Of a DNA stretch of 64,000 bases, positions 16,862 to 26,600 are shown in pieces. The stretch's first letter is position 1. Every line of letters begins with the position of its first letter. The position numbers and the translations under genes are program-made. Origin of the DNA: Bradyrhizobium sp. CCBAU 51765 (GTDB lineage Bacteria > Pseudomonadota > Alphaproteobacteria > Rhizobiales > Xanthobacteraceae); the NCBI RefSeq assembly GCF_015291725.1, contig NZ_CP030038.1, positions 2,903,001-2,967,000 of the forward strand, given 5' to 3'. The notes under the pieces were generated by a model, which was given only the letters and a program-made list of their open reading frames with translations, did not search any database and was not told where the DNA came from.

Positions 16862-18229
16862 TTACGAGAAGAACGCGATCTTCTCGGCCTGGGTCATGCG
16901 GCGGATCGGGGCGAGCGGGTCGTTGGCCGGCGCGCGGGGCTTCTGCAGGATGCCGCTGGCGAGGATGGTGGCGCCGAGCGAGGGCTCGGGCTGGGACGCG
17001 GACAGGGGCGAGGGCATCGGTAGGGTCGCGGTCGACGCTGCGGCGAATGTTGCCGTGGCCGCCATGGCCGGGGCCTGCTGCTCCATTACCTCGGCGGCGG
17101 CTTCCGCAATGGCGTCGGTGAGGCGCGCGAGCGAGTCCATCGCGATCGGCGCGTCGGCGGCGGACTCTTCCGCGACGGCTGCGACGACCGGCTCAGATGC
17201 GACCGGCTCCGGAAGCTCGGCGGCAACGGGCGCTGCGACATCCGAGGCCATCGGTTCCGGCGTCGGCGCGGCCAACTCGACCGGCTCGATGATCTCGTCG
17301 AACTCCGGATCGGGCGCGGCCATCTCCAGCGCGATGGCGTCGAGGATGGCTTCGTCCTCGGCTTCCGCGGCGGCATCGGGCGAGAACGCCTCGGCGGTCT
17401 CCGCGAAGGCGGCAGGTTCGGCGATCCGCTCCTCGAGAGCGACGTGTTCAACTGTGGCTGACTCGGGCGCGATGTCGCGTTCCGCAGCCGTCTCCGGCGC
17501 GGCGGCAGCCTGGTCGGCCATGGCGAGCGGCTCGGTGGTGCCAGCGTTCTCAGCGGCTGCTTCGGGCGCGAGAGTTGCTGCGATGTCCTGCGGCGTCTCC
17601 GTGAAAGCCACGGGGGCTGCGCTGGCCGTCTCGGCGGGCGCGGCCGCCGGCGCAGGCGCAGCCTCGGCGGACGGCGCGGCCTGCGGCGTTGCGCCGCCGT
17701 CAAGCTGCTCGACACGATCCCTCAGCAGATCGAAGGCGGCCTTGAGCTCGACGCGGGGGTCGATGGTCGACATCTGTCCGCAGGCGGCCTCGATCGAGGC
17801 GAGCTGCGAATCAATAAGGTCGCAGATTCGCCCGTCGGCGCCGATCTCGCGCCAGCGCCAGGAGATCTCCTTGATGATGCGCACCCCGCGCGGGATCGGC
17901 GCGAGGCTCGCCTCCATCGCCGCGGGATCGAACGCCGCGATCGCGATCGTCTCGGCCTCGCGAATGGCGCGACGGATCTCGACCAGCGCTTCGGGCAGGC
18001 GGTCCTCGACGACGGGTTGTCGCTGCGCCGCAAGGGTTTCTTCGATCCTTGCGACCGCATCCAGCACCATGCTTGTGTCGGCGTTGCGGTTGCGCCTGGC
18101 GTATTCGCCGAGGAACCAGCGGCCGCGCGCGGTCTCCATGAAGGCTTCGCGGATCGCGTCGTAATCCTGCTCGTTCGGCTCGGCCGCGCGGGCAGACATG
18201 GGCGAGAGGGCGAATGCTTCGTTGGCCAT
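16862..18229 (-). CDS. Ala/Glu-rich protein with conserved N-terminal domain, unknown
   Basis: 455 residues if started at MANEAFALSP (18229); the frame is open to 18277. Residues about 20-165 form a well-ordered helical domain (DYDAIREAFMETARGRWFL, EYARRNRNADT, WRWREIGADGRICDLIDSQ). Residues 190-400 are a long acidic Ala/Pro/Glu-rich, probably disordered linker. The extreme C-terminus regains order with NDPLAPIRRMTQAEKIAFFS. No signal peptide. I recall the N-terminal domain as widespread in Bradyrhizobium hypothetical proteins but have no function for it. It is divergent from the MFS gene. Confidence 0.7.
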   Translation of the reverse strand: MANEAFALSPMSARAAEPNEQDYDAIREAFMETARGRWFLGEYARRNRNADTSMVLDAVARIEETLAAQRQPVVEDRLPEALVEIRRAIREAETIAIAAFDPAAMEASLAPIPRGVRIIKEISWRWREIGADGRICDLIDSQLASIEAACGQMSTIDPRVELKAAFDLLRDRVEQLDGGATPQAAPSAEAAPAPAAAPAETASAAPVAFTETPQDIAATLAPEAAAENAGTTEPLAMADQAAAAPETAAERDIAPESATVEHVALEERIAEPAAFAETAEAFSPDAAAEAEDEAILDAIALEMAAPDPEFDEIIEPVELAAPTPEPMASDVAAPVAAELPEPVASEPVVAAVAEESAADAPIAMDSLARLTDAIAEAAAEVMEQQAPAMAATATFAAASTATLPMPSPLSASQPEPSLGATILASGILQKPRAPANDPLAPIRRMTQAEKIAFFS

Positions 18230-18304
18230 GACAATCTCGTCGCGCAAATCAGTGCGCGCTACTGTAACGATCACCACGATATCGACCGAATCGCAATTGG
18301 TTTG

Positions 18305-19501
18305 ATGCAGTCCGACTCACAAATCCCCATCGCGGCAGCGAAGAAGCGGCGATTCGCCGTGAGCCTCGCCCTGTTCTATTCGGCCGTGTTCGCGGTCTCG
18401 GGCACGCATCTGCCGTTCTTCCCGGTCTGGCTCAAGGCGATCGGCATCGACGCGGCCTGGATCGGGCTCATCAACGCGCTGCCGGCGATCACGCGCTTCA
18501 CCACGCTGCCGCAGGTCACGGCGTTCGCCGAGAAGCGGCATGCCATTCGCGCCGCCATGATGGTGTCGGTGCTGGCGACCGCGATCGGCTTCACGGCGGT
18601 CGGACTACAGCAGCAGCCGCTGGCACTGTTCCTGATCTATGCGCTGACCTGCATGATGTGGACGCCGACGATGCCGCTGACCGATGCCTATGCGCTGCGC
18701 GGTGTCGCCCGCTACGGGCTCGACTACGGACCCCTGCGGCTGTGGGGCTCGGCGGCGTTCGCCGCCGGCTCGCTCGCCTGCGGCTATCTCGTCGACGTCA
18801 TCGCGGCCCGCGATCTGATCTGGGTCATCGTGGCCTGGGCGATCGTTGCGGTGCTCGCCAGCCTGCTGCTTCAGCCGCTCGACGATGTCAGGCACAGGAC
18901 GACCGAGAGACATGCCGGCACGGCGCTGCTGCGCGATGCGGGCTTCTGGGCGATCATCGCCGCGGCCGCGCTGATCCAGGGCAGCCACGTCGCCTATTAC
19001 ACCTTCTCGGCCATCAACTGGCAGCTCAATGGGATCAGTGGGCTGACGATCGCGGGCCTGTGGACGCTGGGCGTGATCGCCGAGATCGTCGTGTTCGCGC
19101 TGTCGCCGCGCTTCTCGCTGCATCCGTCCACGATGATGGCGATCGGGGGGCTCAGCGCCGTCGTGCGCTGGGTCGTCACCGCCAGCGAGCCGCCGCTGGC
19201 ACTGCTCGCGGTCGTGCAACTCGGCCACGGCTTCAGCTTCGGCATGACCATCCTCGGCACCATGAGTCTCCTGGTGCGGCGTGTGCCGCAGCACCAGATC
19301 GCGCGCGGGCAGGGCTACTACGCCGCGTGCAACGGCCTCCTGGGCGCAGCGACCTCGATCGCGTCAGGCGCGATCTACGCCCGCATCGGCGACGGCCTGT
19401 ACTACGTCATGGCCGCGATGGCCGGCCTGGGGGCGCTCGTGATCTGGTCGGCGCGGCACCGCCTCATGGGTCATCCCCAGAGCGAAGAATCCGGCGGATA
19501 G
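18305..19501 (+). CDS. MFS transporter (HcaT/phenylpropionate-like)
   Basis: 398 residues with about twelve hydrophobic segments. The start ATG 18305 gives MQSDSQIPIAAAKKRRFAVS before the first helix; the open frame upstream to 18017 overlaps the divergent gene. The pattern FFPVWLKAIGIDAAWIGLI, GLDYGPLRLWGSAAF and the terminal YYVMAAMAGLGAL is that of the MFS_1-like subgroup containing the 3-phenylpropionate permease HcaT. The last 31 bases overlap the convergent dipeptide epimerase. Substrate unknown; inner membrane. Confidence 0.8.
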   Translation: MQSDSQIPIAAAKKRRFAVSLALFYSAVFAVSGTHLPFFPVWLKAIGIDAAWIGLINALPAITRFTTLPQVTAFAEKRHAIRAAMMVSVLATAIGFTAVGLQQQPLALFLIYALTCMMWTPTMPLTDAYALRGVARYGLDYGPLRLWGSAAFAAGSLACGYLVDVIAARDLIWVIVAWAIVAVLASLLLQPLDDVRHRTTERHAGTALLRDAGFWAIIAAAALIQGSHVAYYTFSAINWQLNGISGLTIAGLWTLGVIAEIVVFALSPRFSLHPSTMMAIGGLSAVVRWVVTASEPPLALLAVVQLGHGFSFGMTILGTMSLLVRRVPQHQIARGQGYYAACNGLLGAATSIASGAIYARIGDGLYYVMAAMAGLGALVIWSARHRLMGHPQSEESGG

Positions 19502-20466
19502 ACCAGGCTGCCGTCATAACGCAGCCCATGATCGCGGTCGCGCGCGAGCAGCAGCGGGCCGTCGAGATCGACGAAGCGGGCCTGCGGGGTGATCAGCATG
19601 GCGGGCGCCATCGACAGCGAGGTTGCGACCATGCAGCCGATCATGATCTCGAAGCCGAGCGCCTGCGCGGCATCGGCCATGGCGAGCGCCTCGGTGAGGC
19701 CGCCGGTCTTGTCGAGCTTGATGTTCACGGCATCGTAGCGCTCGCGCAGGGGCGCGAGCGAGGAGCGGTCATGCACGCTCTCGTCGGCGCAGACGGCGAG
19801 CGGCCGCCTGATCCGTGCCAGGGCCTCGTCCTTGCCTGCTGGCAACGGCTGCTCCACCAGGGTGACGCCGGCTGCGGCGCAGGCGGCGAGGTTCGCTTCC
19901 AGATTGGCTTCGGTCCAGGCCTCGTTGGCGTCGACGATCAGCTCCGATTCGGGGGCGGCCTTGCGCACAGCTGCGATCCGCTCCGGATCGCCGGCGCCGC
20001 CCAGCTTGATCTTGAGCAGCGGCCGGTGCGCCGCCTTGGCGGTCGCCGCGGCCATGGCTTCGGGGGCCGCTAACGAGATCGTGTAGGCGGTGATGCGCTC
20101 TCCGGGCGTTGGGCGGTTCAGCAGGTTCCAGGCCCGCAGGCCTGCCGACTTGGCCTCGATATCAATCAGGGCGCAATCCAGGGCGTTGCGGGCCGCACCG
20201 GGGGGCATGGCGGCCTGGAGAGCCTGCCGCGTGAGCCCGCCCGCGAGGGCCTGCTGCATGGCCTGGATGGCGGCCAGCGTCGCCTCGGGCGTCTCGCCGT
20301 AGCGGGGATAGGGCACGCACTCGCCGCGGCCGGTCAGGCCGTCCCGGCTGACCTCCGCCACGACGGTCACGGCCTCGGTCTTGGCCCCTCGGCTGATGGT
20401 GAAGCTGCCCATGATCGGGAAGCGCTCGATTCGCGCCGCCAAGGCAGCAAATTTCAAGGAAGTCAT
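19471..20466 (-). CDS. Dipeptide epimerase (enolase superfamily)
   Basis: 331-residue muconate-lactonizing-subgroup enolase. The catalytic set is complete: KIKL (two lysines), VDANEAW (Asp), EQPLP (Glu), CADESVH (Asp) and NIKLDKTGG (Lys on the opposite face). These residues and the IGCMVATSLSMAPA stretch fit L-Ala-D/L-Glu epimerases, which act on murein-derived dipeptides in peptidoglycan recycling. It is monocistronic and overlaps the convergent MFS gene by 31 bases. Specificity for Ala-Glu rather than another dipeptide is inferred. Confidence 0.85.
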   Translation of the reverse strand: MTSLKFAALAARIERFPIMGSFTISRGAKTEAVTVVAEVSRDGLTGRGECVPYPRYGETPEATLAAIQAMQQALAGGLTRQALQAAMPPGAARNALDCALIDIEAKSAGLRAWNLLNRPTPGERITAYTISLAAPEAMAAATAKAAHRPLLKIKLGGAGDPERIAAVRKAAPESELIVDANEAWTEANLEANLAACAAAGVTLVEQPLPAGKDEALARIRRPLAVCADESVHDRSSLAPLRERYDAVNIKLDKTGGLTEALAMADAAQALGFEIMIGCMVATSLSMAPAMLITPQARFVDLDGPLLLARDRDHGLRYDGSLVYPPDSSLWG

Positions 20467-20600
20467 TTTGAACTCTGGCGAAATCTGAACCGGCTAGTTA
20501 CCTCTATCAACTAACATTAACCACTTGGGGATACCTTCTCTGGGTAAGGGCGCGTGCGCAACAATCTGATTTTCTCCGCCCCGGTACGGGAGCGGATATC

Positions 20601-21734
20601 TTGAGCAGCGATCCGAAGCTCGAACGGATTGCCAAGGGCAACGCGCTGGCACTTTGCGCTACCGGGACCTGGACCGCGAGCTTCGCGCCGGTCCTGGAGC
20701 GGATGGTGGCTGACGCCGAGAAGCTCGCAGGCAGCCCGCAAAGCATCTTCATCGACGTCTCCGAGGTCGCCAAGCTCGACACTTTCGGGGCATGGCTGAT
20801 CGAGCGGCTGCGCCGCAGCCTGACCCAGGGCACCGTCGAGGCGCAGATCGCGGGCCTCTCCGCCAATTATTCCAGCCTCGTGGACGAGGTGCGGCGGGTG
20901 CGGGCGACCCCAGTGGTCGACAGCAGCACGATCACCATCTCCGGCATGCTGGAGCAGATCGGCCGGACCGTGGCCGGTGTGGCCGGGACCGTGACAGGCC
21001 TCGTCGACATGCTCGGCGCAGTGCTCGCGGCGGGGGTTCGCGTCTTGATCCACCCGCGCTCGTTCCGCCTGACCTCGACCGTGCACCACATGGAGCAGGT
21101 CTGCTGGCGCGCGGTGCCGATCATCGTGCTGATCACCTTCCTGATCGGCTGCATCATCGCGCAACAAGGCATCTTCCATTTCCGCCGCTTCGGCGCCGAC
21201 ATCTTCGTCGTCGACATGCTGGGCGTCCTGGTGCTGCGCGAGATCGGCGTGCTGCTGGTCGCGATCATGGTCGCGGGCCGCTCCGGCAGCGCCTACACCG
21301 CCGAACTCGGCTCGATGAAGATGCGCGAGGAGATCGACGCGCTGCGCACCATGGGCTTCGATCCGATCGAGGTCCTGGTGCTGCCGCGCATGCTGGCGCT
21401 GGTGCTGGCGCTGCCGATCCTCGCTTTCCTCGGCGCGATGGCCGCGCTCTATGGCGGCGGCCTGGTTGCCTGGCTCTACGGCGGCGTCGAGCCCGAGGCC
21501 TTCCTGCTGCGCCTGCGCGACGCCATCTCGATCGATCATTTCATCGTCGGCATGGTGAAGGCGCCCGTCATGGCCGCCGTGATCGGCATCGTCGCCTGCG
21601 TCGAGGGGCTCGCCGTGCAGGGCAGCGCGGAATCGCTCGGCCAGCACACCACCGCATCGGTGGTGAAGGGCATCTTCTTCGTCATCGTCATGGACGGCGT
21701 GTTCGCCATCTTCTTCGCCTCGATCGGGATGTGA
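20601..21734 (+). CDS. mlaE: MlaE-type lipid ABC permease with N-terminal STAS domain
   Basis: 377 residues beginning with TTG after a GGGAG ribosome site. Residues 10-110 look like a STAS-type domain (IFIDVSEVAKLDTFGAWLIERL), and residues about 130-375 are the MlaE permease with several membrane helices and the conserved cytoplasmic motif AELGSMKMREEIDALRTMG, where the ATPase docks. Mla systems move phospholipids between outer and inner membranes; in E. coli the STAS protein MlaB is separate, while here it is fused. ATPase mlaF starts two bases after the stop, so the genes form one operon. Confidence 0.9.
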   Translation: MSSDPKLERIAKGNALALCATGTWTASFAPVLERMVADAEKLAGSPQSIFIDVSEVAKLDTFGAWLIERLRRSLTQGTVEAQIAGLSANYSSLVDEVRRVRATPVVDSSTITISGMLEQIGRTVAGVAGTVTGLVDMLGAVLAAGVRVLIHPRSFRLTSTVHHMEQVCWRAVPIIVLITFLIGCIIAQQGIFHFRRFGADIFVVDMLGVLVLREIGVLLVAIMVAGRSGSAYTAELGSMKMREEIDALRTMGFDPIEVLVLPRMLALVLALPILAFLGAMAALYGGGLVAWLYGGVEPEAFLLRLRDAISIDHFIVGMVKAPVMAAVIGIVACVEGLAVQGSAESLGQHTTASVVKGIFFVIVMDGVFAIFFASIGM

Positions 21735-21736
21735 CG

Positions 21737-22507
21737 ATGGCAGGCGAGATTCAGGATCCCATCATCCGCGTCCGCGACATCACCGTGCAGTTCGGCACGA
21801 CGCGCGTGCTCGACGGGCTCAATCTCGACGTCAAGCGCGGCGAGATTTTGGGCTTCGTCGGCCCATCGGGGGCGGGCAAGTCGGTGCTGACGCGCACCAT
21901 CATCGGTCTCGTGCCGAAGGTCGCTGGCTCCATCGAGGTGTTCGGCGTCGACCTCGATTCCTCCAGCACGTCGCAGCGGCGCAACGTGGAGCGTCGCTGG
22001 GGCGTGCTGTTTCAGCAGGGCGCGCTGTTTTCTTCGCTCACCGTCGGGCAGAACATCCAGTTTCCGATGCGCGAATATTTGCGCGTCTCGCAGCGGCTGA
22101 TGGACGAGATCACCATGGCCAAGCTCACCATGGTCGGGCTCAAGCCCGAAGTCGCCGAGCGTTTCCCGTCCGAGCTCTCCGGCGGCATGATCAAGCGCGT
22201 GGCGCTGGCACGCGCGCTGTCGCTCGATCCGGACCTCGTCTTCCTGGACGAGCCGACCTCGGGCCTCGACCCGATCGGCGCCGGCGACTTCGACGAACTG
22301 GTCAGAACCCTCCAGCGCACTTTGGGGCTGACCGTTTTCATGGTAACCCACGATCTCGACAGCCTTTACACCGCATGTGACCGCATCGCCGTTTTAGGGA
22401 ACGGTAAGATCATTGCGGCAGGGTCGATCGCCGACATGCAGGCCTCGCAGCATCCCTGGCTGAGGCAGTATTTTCATGGCAAGCGCGCCCGCGCGGTCAT
22501 GGGTTGA
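21737..22507 (+). CDS. mlaF: MlaF-type lipid ABC ATPase
   Basis: 256-residue ABC nucleotide-binding protein. Walker A GPSGAGKS, Q-loop LFQQGALFSSLT, signature LSGGMIKR, Walker B LVFLDEPTSGLD and switch His in THDLDS are all intact. The signature LSGGM and the SLTVGQNI stretch are typical of the MlaF subgroup. ATG follows the mlaE stop by two bases; mlaD begins 29 bases after this gene. It powers lipid transfer through MlaE at the inner membrane. Confidence 0.92.
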   Translation: MAGEIQDPIIRVRDITVQFGTTRVLDGLNLDVKRGEILGFVGPSGAGKSVLTRTIIGLVPKVAGSIEVFGVDLDSSSTSQRRNVERRWGVLFQQGALFSSLTVGQNIQFPMREYLRVSQRLMDEITMAKLTMVGLKPEVAERFPSELSGGMIKRVALARALSLDPDLVFLDEPTSGLDPIGAGDFDELVRTLQRTLGLTVFMVTHDLDSLYTACDRIAVLGNGKIIAAGSIADMQASQHPWLRQYFHGKRARAVMG

Positions 22508-22536
22508 ATAGCTGGGTTGAGTAGCCGGAGCACCTG

Positions 22537-23403
22537 ATGGAAACGCGGGCGAATTACGTATTGATCGGCTCGTTCACGCTGGCGGTGATCGCCGCGGCGA
22601 TCGGCTTCGTGCTGTGGTTCCAGTCGCTGCACACCACCAAGCAGCGCAGCCCCCTGCGCGTCGTGTTCGAGGGACCGGCTGCGGGCCTGCGTAACGGCGG
22701 CAGCGTCAACTTCAACGGTATCAGGGTGGGCGAGGTGGTCTCGGTGAAGCTGGACAACCCGCGGCGGGTTGTCGCACTCGCCATGATCGAGAACAACGCG
22801 CCGATCCGCAAGGACACCCTGGTCGGCCTCGAATTCCAGGGCCTCACCGGGGTTGCCGCCATCTCGCTCAAGGGCGGCGACGAGGCCGCCGCACCACCGC
22901 CGCTCGACCAGGATGGCATCCCGACGCTCACCGCCGATCCCAACAAGCTCCAGGACGTCACCGAGGCGATCCGCGGCACGCTGCAGAACATCAACAAGAT
23001 CGTCTCCGACAATCAGGAGTCGGTGAAGAACTCGCTCAAGAACCTCGAGACCTTCACCAACTCGCTGGCGCGCAATTCCGAGAAGATCGACGCCGTGATG
23101 GCCAAGGTCGACGGCGTCATGCTCAAGGCCGACAGTCTCATGCTCGGCCTCAACACGCTGGCCGGCGGCAAGGACGGCGGCGAGCTGTTCCAGGCGGTGA
23201 AGTCGATCCGCGAGCTCGCCGACGATTTCGACAAGCGCTCCGGCGCGTTGATGGCCGACGGCCGCCGCACCCTCGGCGACATCAGCCGCGCCGTGAACAA
23301 TTTCGACCGCAACCCGACCCGCGTGCTGTTCGGCGCCAGCAACTCGTCGCAACCCGCCCCGCCGCCCGAGCCGCCGAAGCCGGCGGCGGCGCCGAGGCGG
23401 TAG
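22537..23403 (+). CDS. mlaD: MlaD-type MCE lipid-binding protein
   Basis: 288 residues: one N-terminal membrane anchor (residues 7-28), an MCE domain (about 38-120, with FEGPAAGLRNGGSVNFNGIRVGEV and LEFQGLTGVAAISLKG in pieces), a helical segment with heptad-like spacing (about 140-260) and a Pro-rich tail. MCE proteins form a periplasmic ring that carries lipid to MlaE. The long helical part is longer than in E. coli MlaD and may extend the ring as a needle. No mlaC or auxiliary lipoprotein gene follows; a repeat and terminator do. Confidence 0.9.
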   Translation: METRANYVLIGSFTLAVIAAAIGFVLWFQSLHTTKQRSPLRVVFEGPAAGLRNGGSVNFNGIRVGEVVSVKLDNPRRVVALAMIENNAPIRKDTLVGLEFQGLTGVAAISLKGGDEAAAPPPLDQDGIPTLTADPNKLQDVTEAIRGTLQNINKIVSDNQESVKNSLKNLETFTNSLARNSEKIDAVMAKVDGVMLKADSLMLGLNTLAGGKDGGELFQAVKSIRELADDFDKRSGALMADGRRTLGDISRAVNNFDRNPTRVLFGASNSSQPAPPPEPPKPAAAPRR

Positions 23404-23421
23404 GCGATAGGGAGGCCTCTT

Positions 23422-23567
23422 CCCTTCTCCCCCTGTGGGAGAACGTGGCGCGCAGCGCCGGATGAGGGGTTGCATCCTCATATTCAACTGAGAGAGATGC
23501 GCGCGCCGAGAGAGACCCCTCATCCGGCGCGCTTCGCGCGCCACCTTCTCCCACAAGGGGAGAAGGA
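23422..23567. repeat. Long inverted repeat pair
   Basis: The left arm 23422-23469 (CCCTTCTCCCCCTGTGGGAG ... GCGCCGGATGAGGGGT) and right arm 23515-23567 (ACCCCTCATCCGGCGCG ... CCACAAGGGGAGAAGG) are nearly reverse-complementary, with 45 unrelated bases between. It is another dispersed Bradyrhizobium-type palindrome. Confidence 0.7.
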
Positions 23568-23645
23568 AGAAGAGAGCTCCGCGGCGGCAACTGTCTCCGA
23601 GACAGCATCGACTTCGTCGCCAGAGCGCAACGACGAGCTCAAACA

Positions 23646-23674
23646 AAAACGGAGGCCGTGAGGCCTCCGTTTTC
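23646..23674. terminator. Bidirectional terminator
   Basis: AAAACGGAGGCC-GTGA-GGCCTCCGTTTT: an 8-bp GC stem flanked by A and T runs, placed between the convergent mlaD and giant coiled-coil genes. It should work on both strands. Confidence 0.9.
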
Positions 23675-23699
23675 ATTCGCTATTCGTTGCGATCCTCGC

Positions 23700-26600
23700 T
23701 CACCCCAGCCGGCCCGCCGCATGCGCGAGCAGCGTGTACACCAGCCCCGTTTCCGAGGTGAGATGGCTGCGCAGCTCCTGCGGGCCGCGGCCGTCGCGGG
23801 CGACCTCGTCGAGCAGGCGCTCGAACTCGGCGACGTAGCGGTCGACCGTGCCCTTGAAGTTGCGGTCGGCGCGGTACTTGCGGGCGACCTCGTCGAACGC
23901 CTTCTGGCCGGCGGGCGTGTAGAGGCGCTTGGTGAAGGCCTTGTTCTCGCCGCGCTGGTAGCGGTCCCACATCTCGGCGGCGAGGTTGCGGTCCATCAGC
24001 CGGCCGATGTCGAGCGACAGCGATTCCAGCGGATTGCCGCCACCTTGCGGGGCCTGCGGCAGCGGCGCGGGTGCCGCGCGGCCGCGGGCGGCCTCACGGC
24101 CGGTCGGAGCGCCCTGGTTGGCGTCCGTGCGGCTCAGCAGATCCGACAGCCAGCCGTCGCGGCCCTGGTCGGTGCCGCCAGGTGCAACCGGCGGTGCTTC
24201 GGTGCGGCGCGAGGGAGCCGGCATGCCGAGGTCCGGCGGCGGCAGCGTCGAGGCGCTGCCGGTGTCGCGCATGCGCGTCTCGGCGGCCCGGCCGCCGACG
24301 GCCGCCAGCACCGGCTCTTCCTGGCGCTGCACGCTGGCGCGGCCCGCCGTGGTGACGTCGAGGCCGCGGCCATGCTGGGCCACGATGCGGTTGAGCTCGG
24401 CGAGGGCCTCGATCTGGTCGACGATCACCTTGCGCATCTGCGCGGTGCTCTCGGCAGCCTCCTGCGGCATCTCGAGCACGCCGCGGCGCAGCTCGTTGCG
24501 GGTGGCTTCGAGCTCGTTGTGCATCTCGAAGGCCATCTGCTTCATGCTGGAGACGAGGTTGGTGAACTTCTCGGTCGACTGCTTGAACATCGCATCCGCC
24601 TCGTCCGTGGTCTGGCGGTAGATGTCGTGCATCGCCTCGATGGTCTGGCGGTGCTCCTCCTCGGAGGCCGCGCGCACCGCCTCGAACTGGCGGGTGATCG
24701 CGGCCGAGCCTGCGCCGGCGGTCTCGGCGACCACGCGGGCGATGTCGCGGGCGCGCTCTTCGGCGGCCGCAAGGGATTCATCGAGCAGTCCGGTGAAGCG
24801 CGACAGCCGCTGGTCGAGATCGGCGGTGCGCAGGTCGATGGTGGTGACGAGCGATTCCAGCGCCTGCTTGCGTTCGGCGAGCGAGGCGGTGGTGTTCTTG
24901 TTGCTCTGCTCGACCACCTGCGCGGCCTCGACCAGCGCCTGGCCGTGCTTGTCGAACTGGATCGACAGCTCGCCGAGATCCTGGAGCGCCTTCGTGGTCT
25001 TGCTGTTGAAGACGTTGAGCTGCTCTTCCAGGTTCTGCGTCGCATCGCCGTTGCGCGAGGTGACGTCGTTCATCGCCGAGACAAAGTCGGCGACGCGCGT
25101 CACCAGCGCCCGCTCGAGCGAGTTGAGGTTGTCGTGCGCACCGGTCAGCACCTCCTGGAGCAGGATGTTGCCTTCGCGCAGACGCTCGAACAGGGCCACC
25201 GTGTCGGTGCGCAGGATCTTGCTGGTCTCCTGCATCTCGGTGACGGCCGCGATCGAGACCTGGCGCGACTGGTCGATCGCGGAACGCGAGGCCTGCTCGA
25301 GGTCCTTGAGCGACTTGCCGACCGCGCTGGTGGCGATCTCGCTCGCCGCGTTGATGGTGCGGGCGACTTCCGAGCCGTTGCCCATCATGGTCTGCGAGAA
25401 GGCCTGGCCGCGCGTCTCGATCGACTTCAGTGCATCGGAGGTGACGCGGTCGATGTCGAGCGTGAGCTGGCTGGTCTTGGAGCCGATCGCGTCGACGAGC
25501 GCGCCGCGCTTGGCGTCGATCATGTTCGAGAGGCGGTCGGCCTGCTGCTGCACATAGGTGACGATCTCGTCGGTCTTGCCGGTCATGGCCTGGCCGAAGC
25601 TGCTGCTGGCGGCGAGCACGGAGCGCTCGACGTCGGCCGAGCTCGACTTGACCCGCGAGCTCGCCTCGTTGGAGGCCGAGATCAGCGCGTTCTGGGCGTT
25701 GAGCGCGCTGGTCTGGATGTCATTGGTCGCGTTGGCAGCCGCCGCGCTCAGCGTCCGCTCGATCTCGGTCGAGATCGTGCGGATCTGGCTCGCGGCATCA
25801 GCCGAGGTCGAGGTCAGCGAGATCTGCGCCTCACGCGCGCTGCTGAGGATGGTCGAGGCGGTGTCGGCGCCGACCGCGGTCAGCGTGCGCTCGATGTCCG
25901 TCGTCAGCGACTTGATCTGGCTGGCCGCATCGCTCGAGGCGGAGATCAGCGAGCCCTGGGCCTCGCGAACACCGCTGGTGAGCGCCTCGATGGTGGCGCC
26001 GCCGGCGGTCGCCAGCGCCCGCTGCATCTCGGCCGCGAGCGAACGGACCTGACTGGTTTGTTCGGCCGAGACCGCGAGCAGGGTGGTCTGGGCGTCGCGG
26101 GCGCTGCTGGTGATCGTCTCGGCGGTCGACTGGCCGACCTGCGAGAGCGAACGATGCACTTCGGCCGCGAGCGACTTGACCTGGCTCGCCGCATCCGAGG
26201 ATGCCGTGACCAGCGTGCTCTGGGCCTCGCGGGCGCCGCTCATGATGGTCTCGGCGGTCGAGGTGCCCGCCATCGTGAGCGAGCGCTGCACGTCCGAGGA
26301 CAGCGCCTTGATCTGGTTGGCGGTCTCGGTCGAAGCCGCGACCAGCGCGCTCTGCGCATCGCGGGCGCCGGCGGTGATCGATTCCGCCGTGGTGGTGCCG
26401 GCCATGGTGAGCGAACGCTGCACGTCGGCGGTGAGAGTCTTGACCTGGTTGGCCGCGTCCGAGGACGCGGTGACGAGGGTGGTTTGCACCTCGCGGGCGC
26501 CGGCCAGGATCGAGGCTGCGGTGGCAGCGCCTGCTGCCGACAGCGTGCGTTCGACGTCGACCGCGAGGCCCTTGATCTGGTTGGAGGCATCGCCCGATGC

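Noticed and set aside
20517..20524. TTAACCAC, near CtrA half-site, upstream of mlaE
   Set aside because: One mismatch and no partner TTAA at the right spacing.
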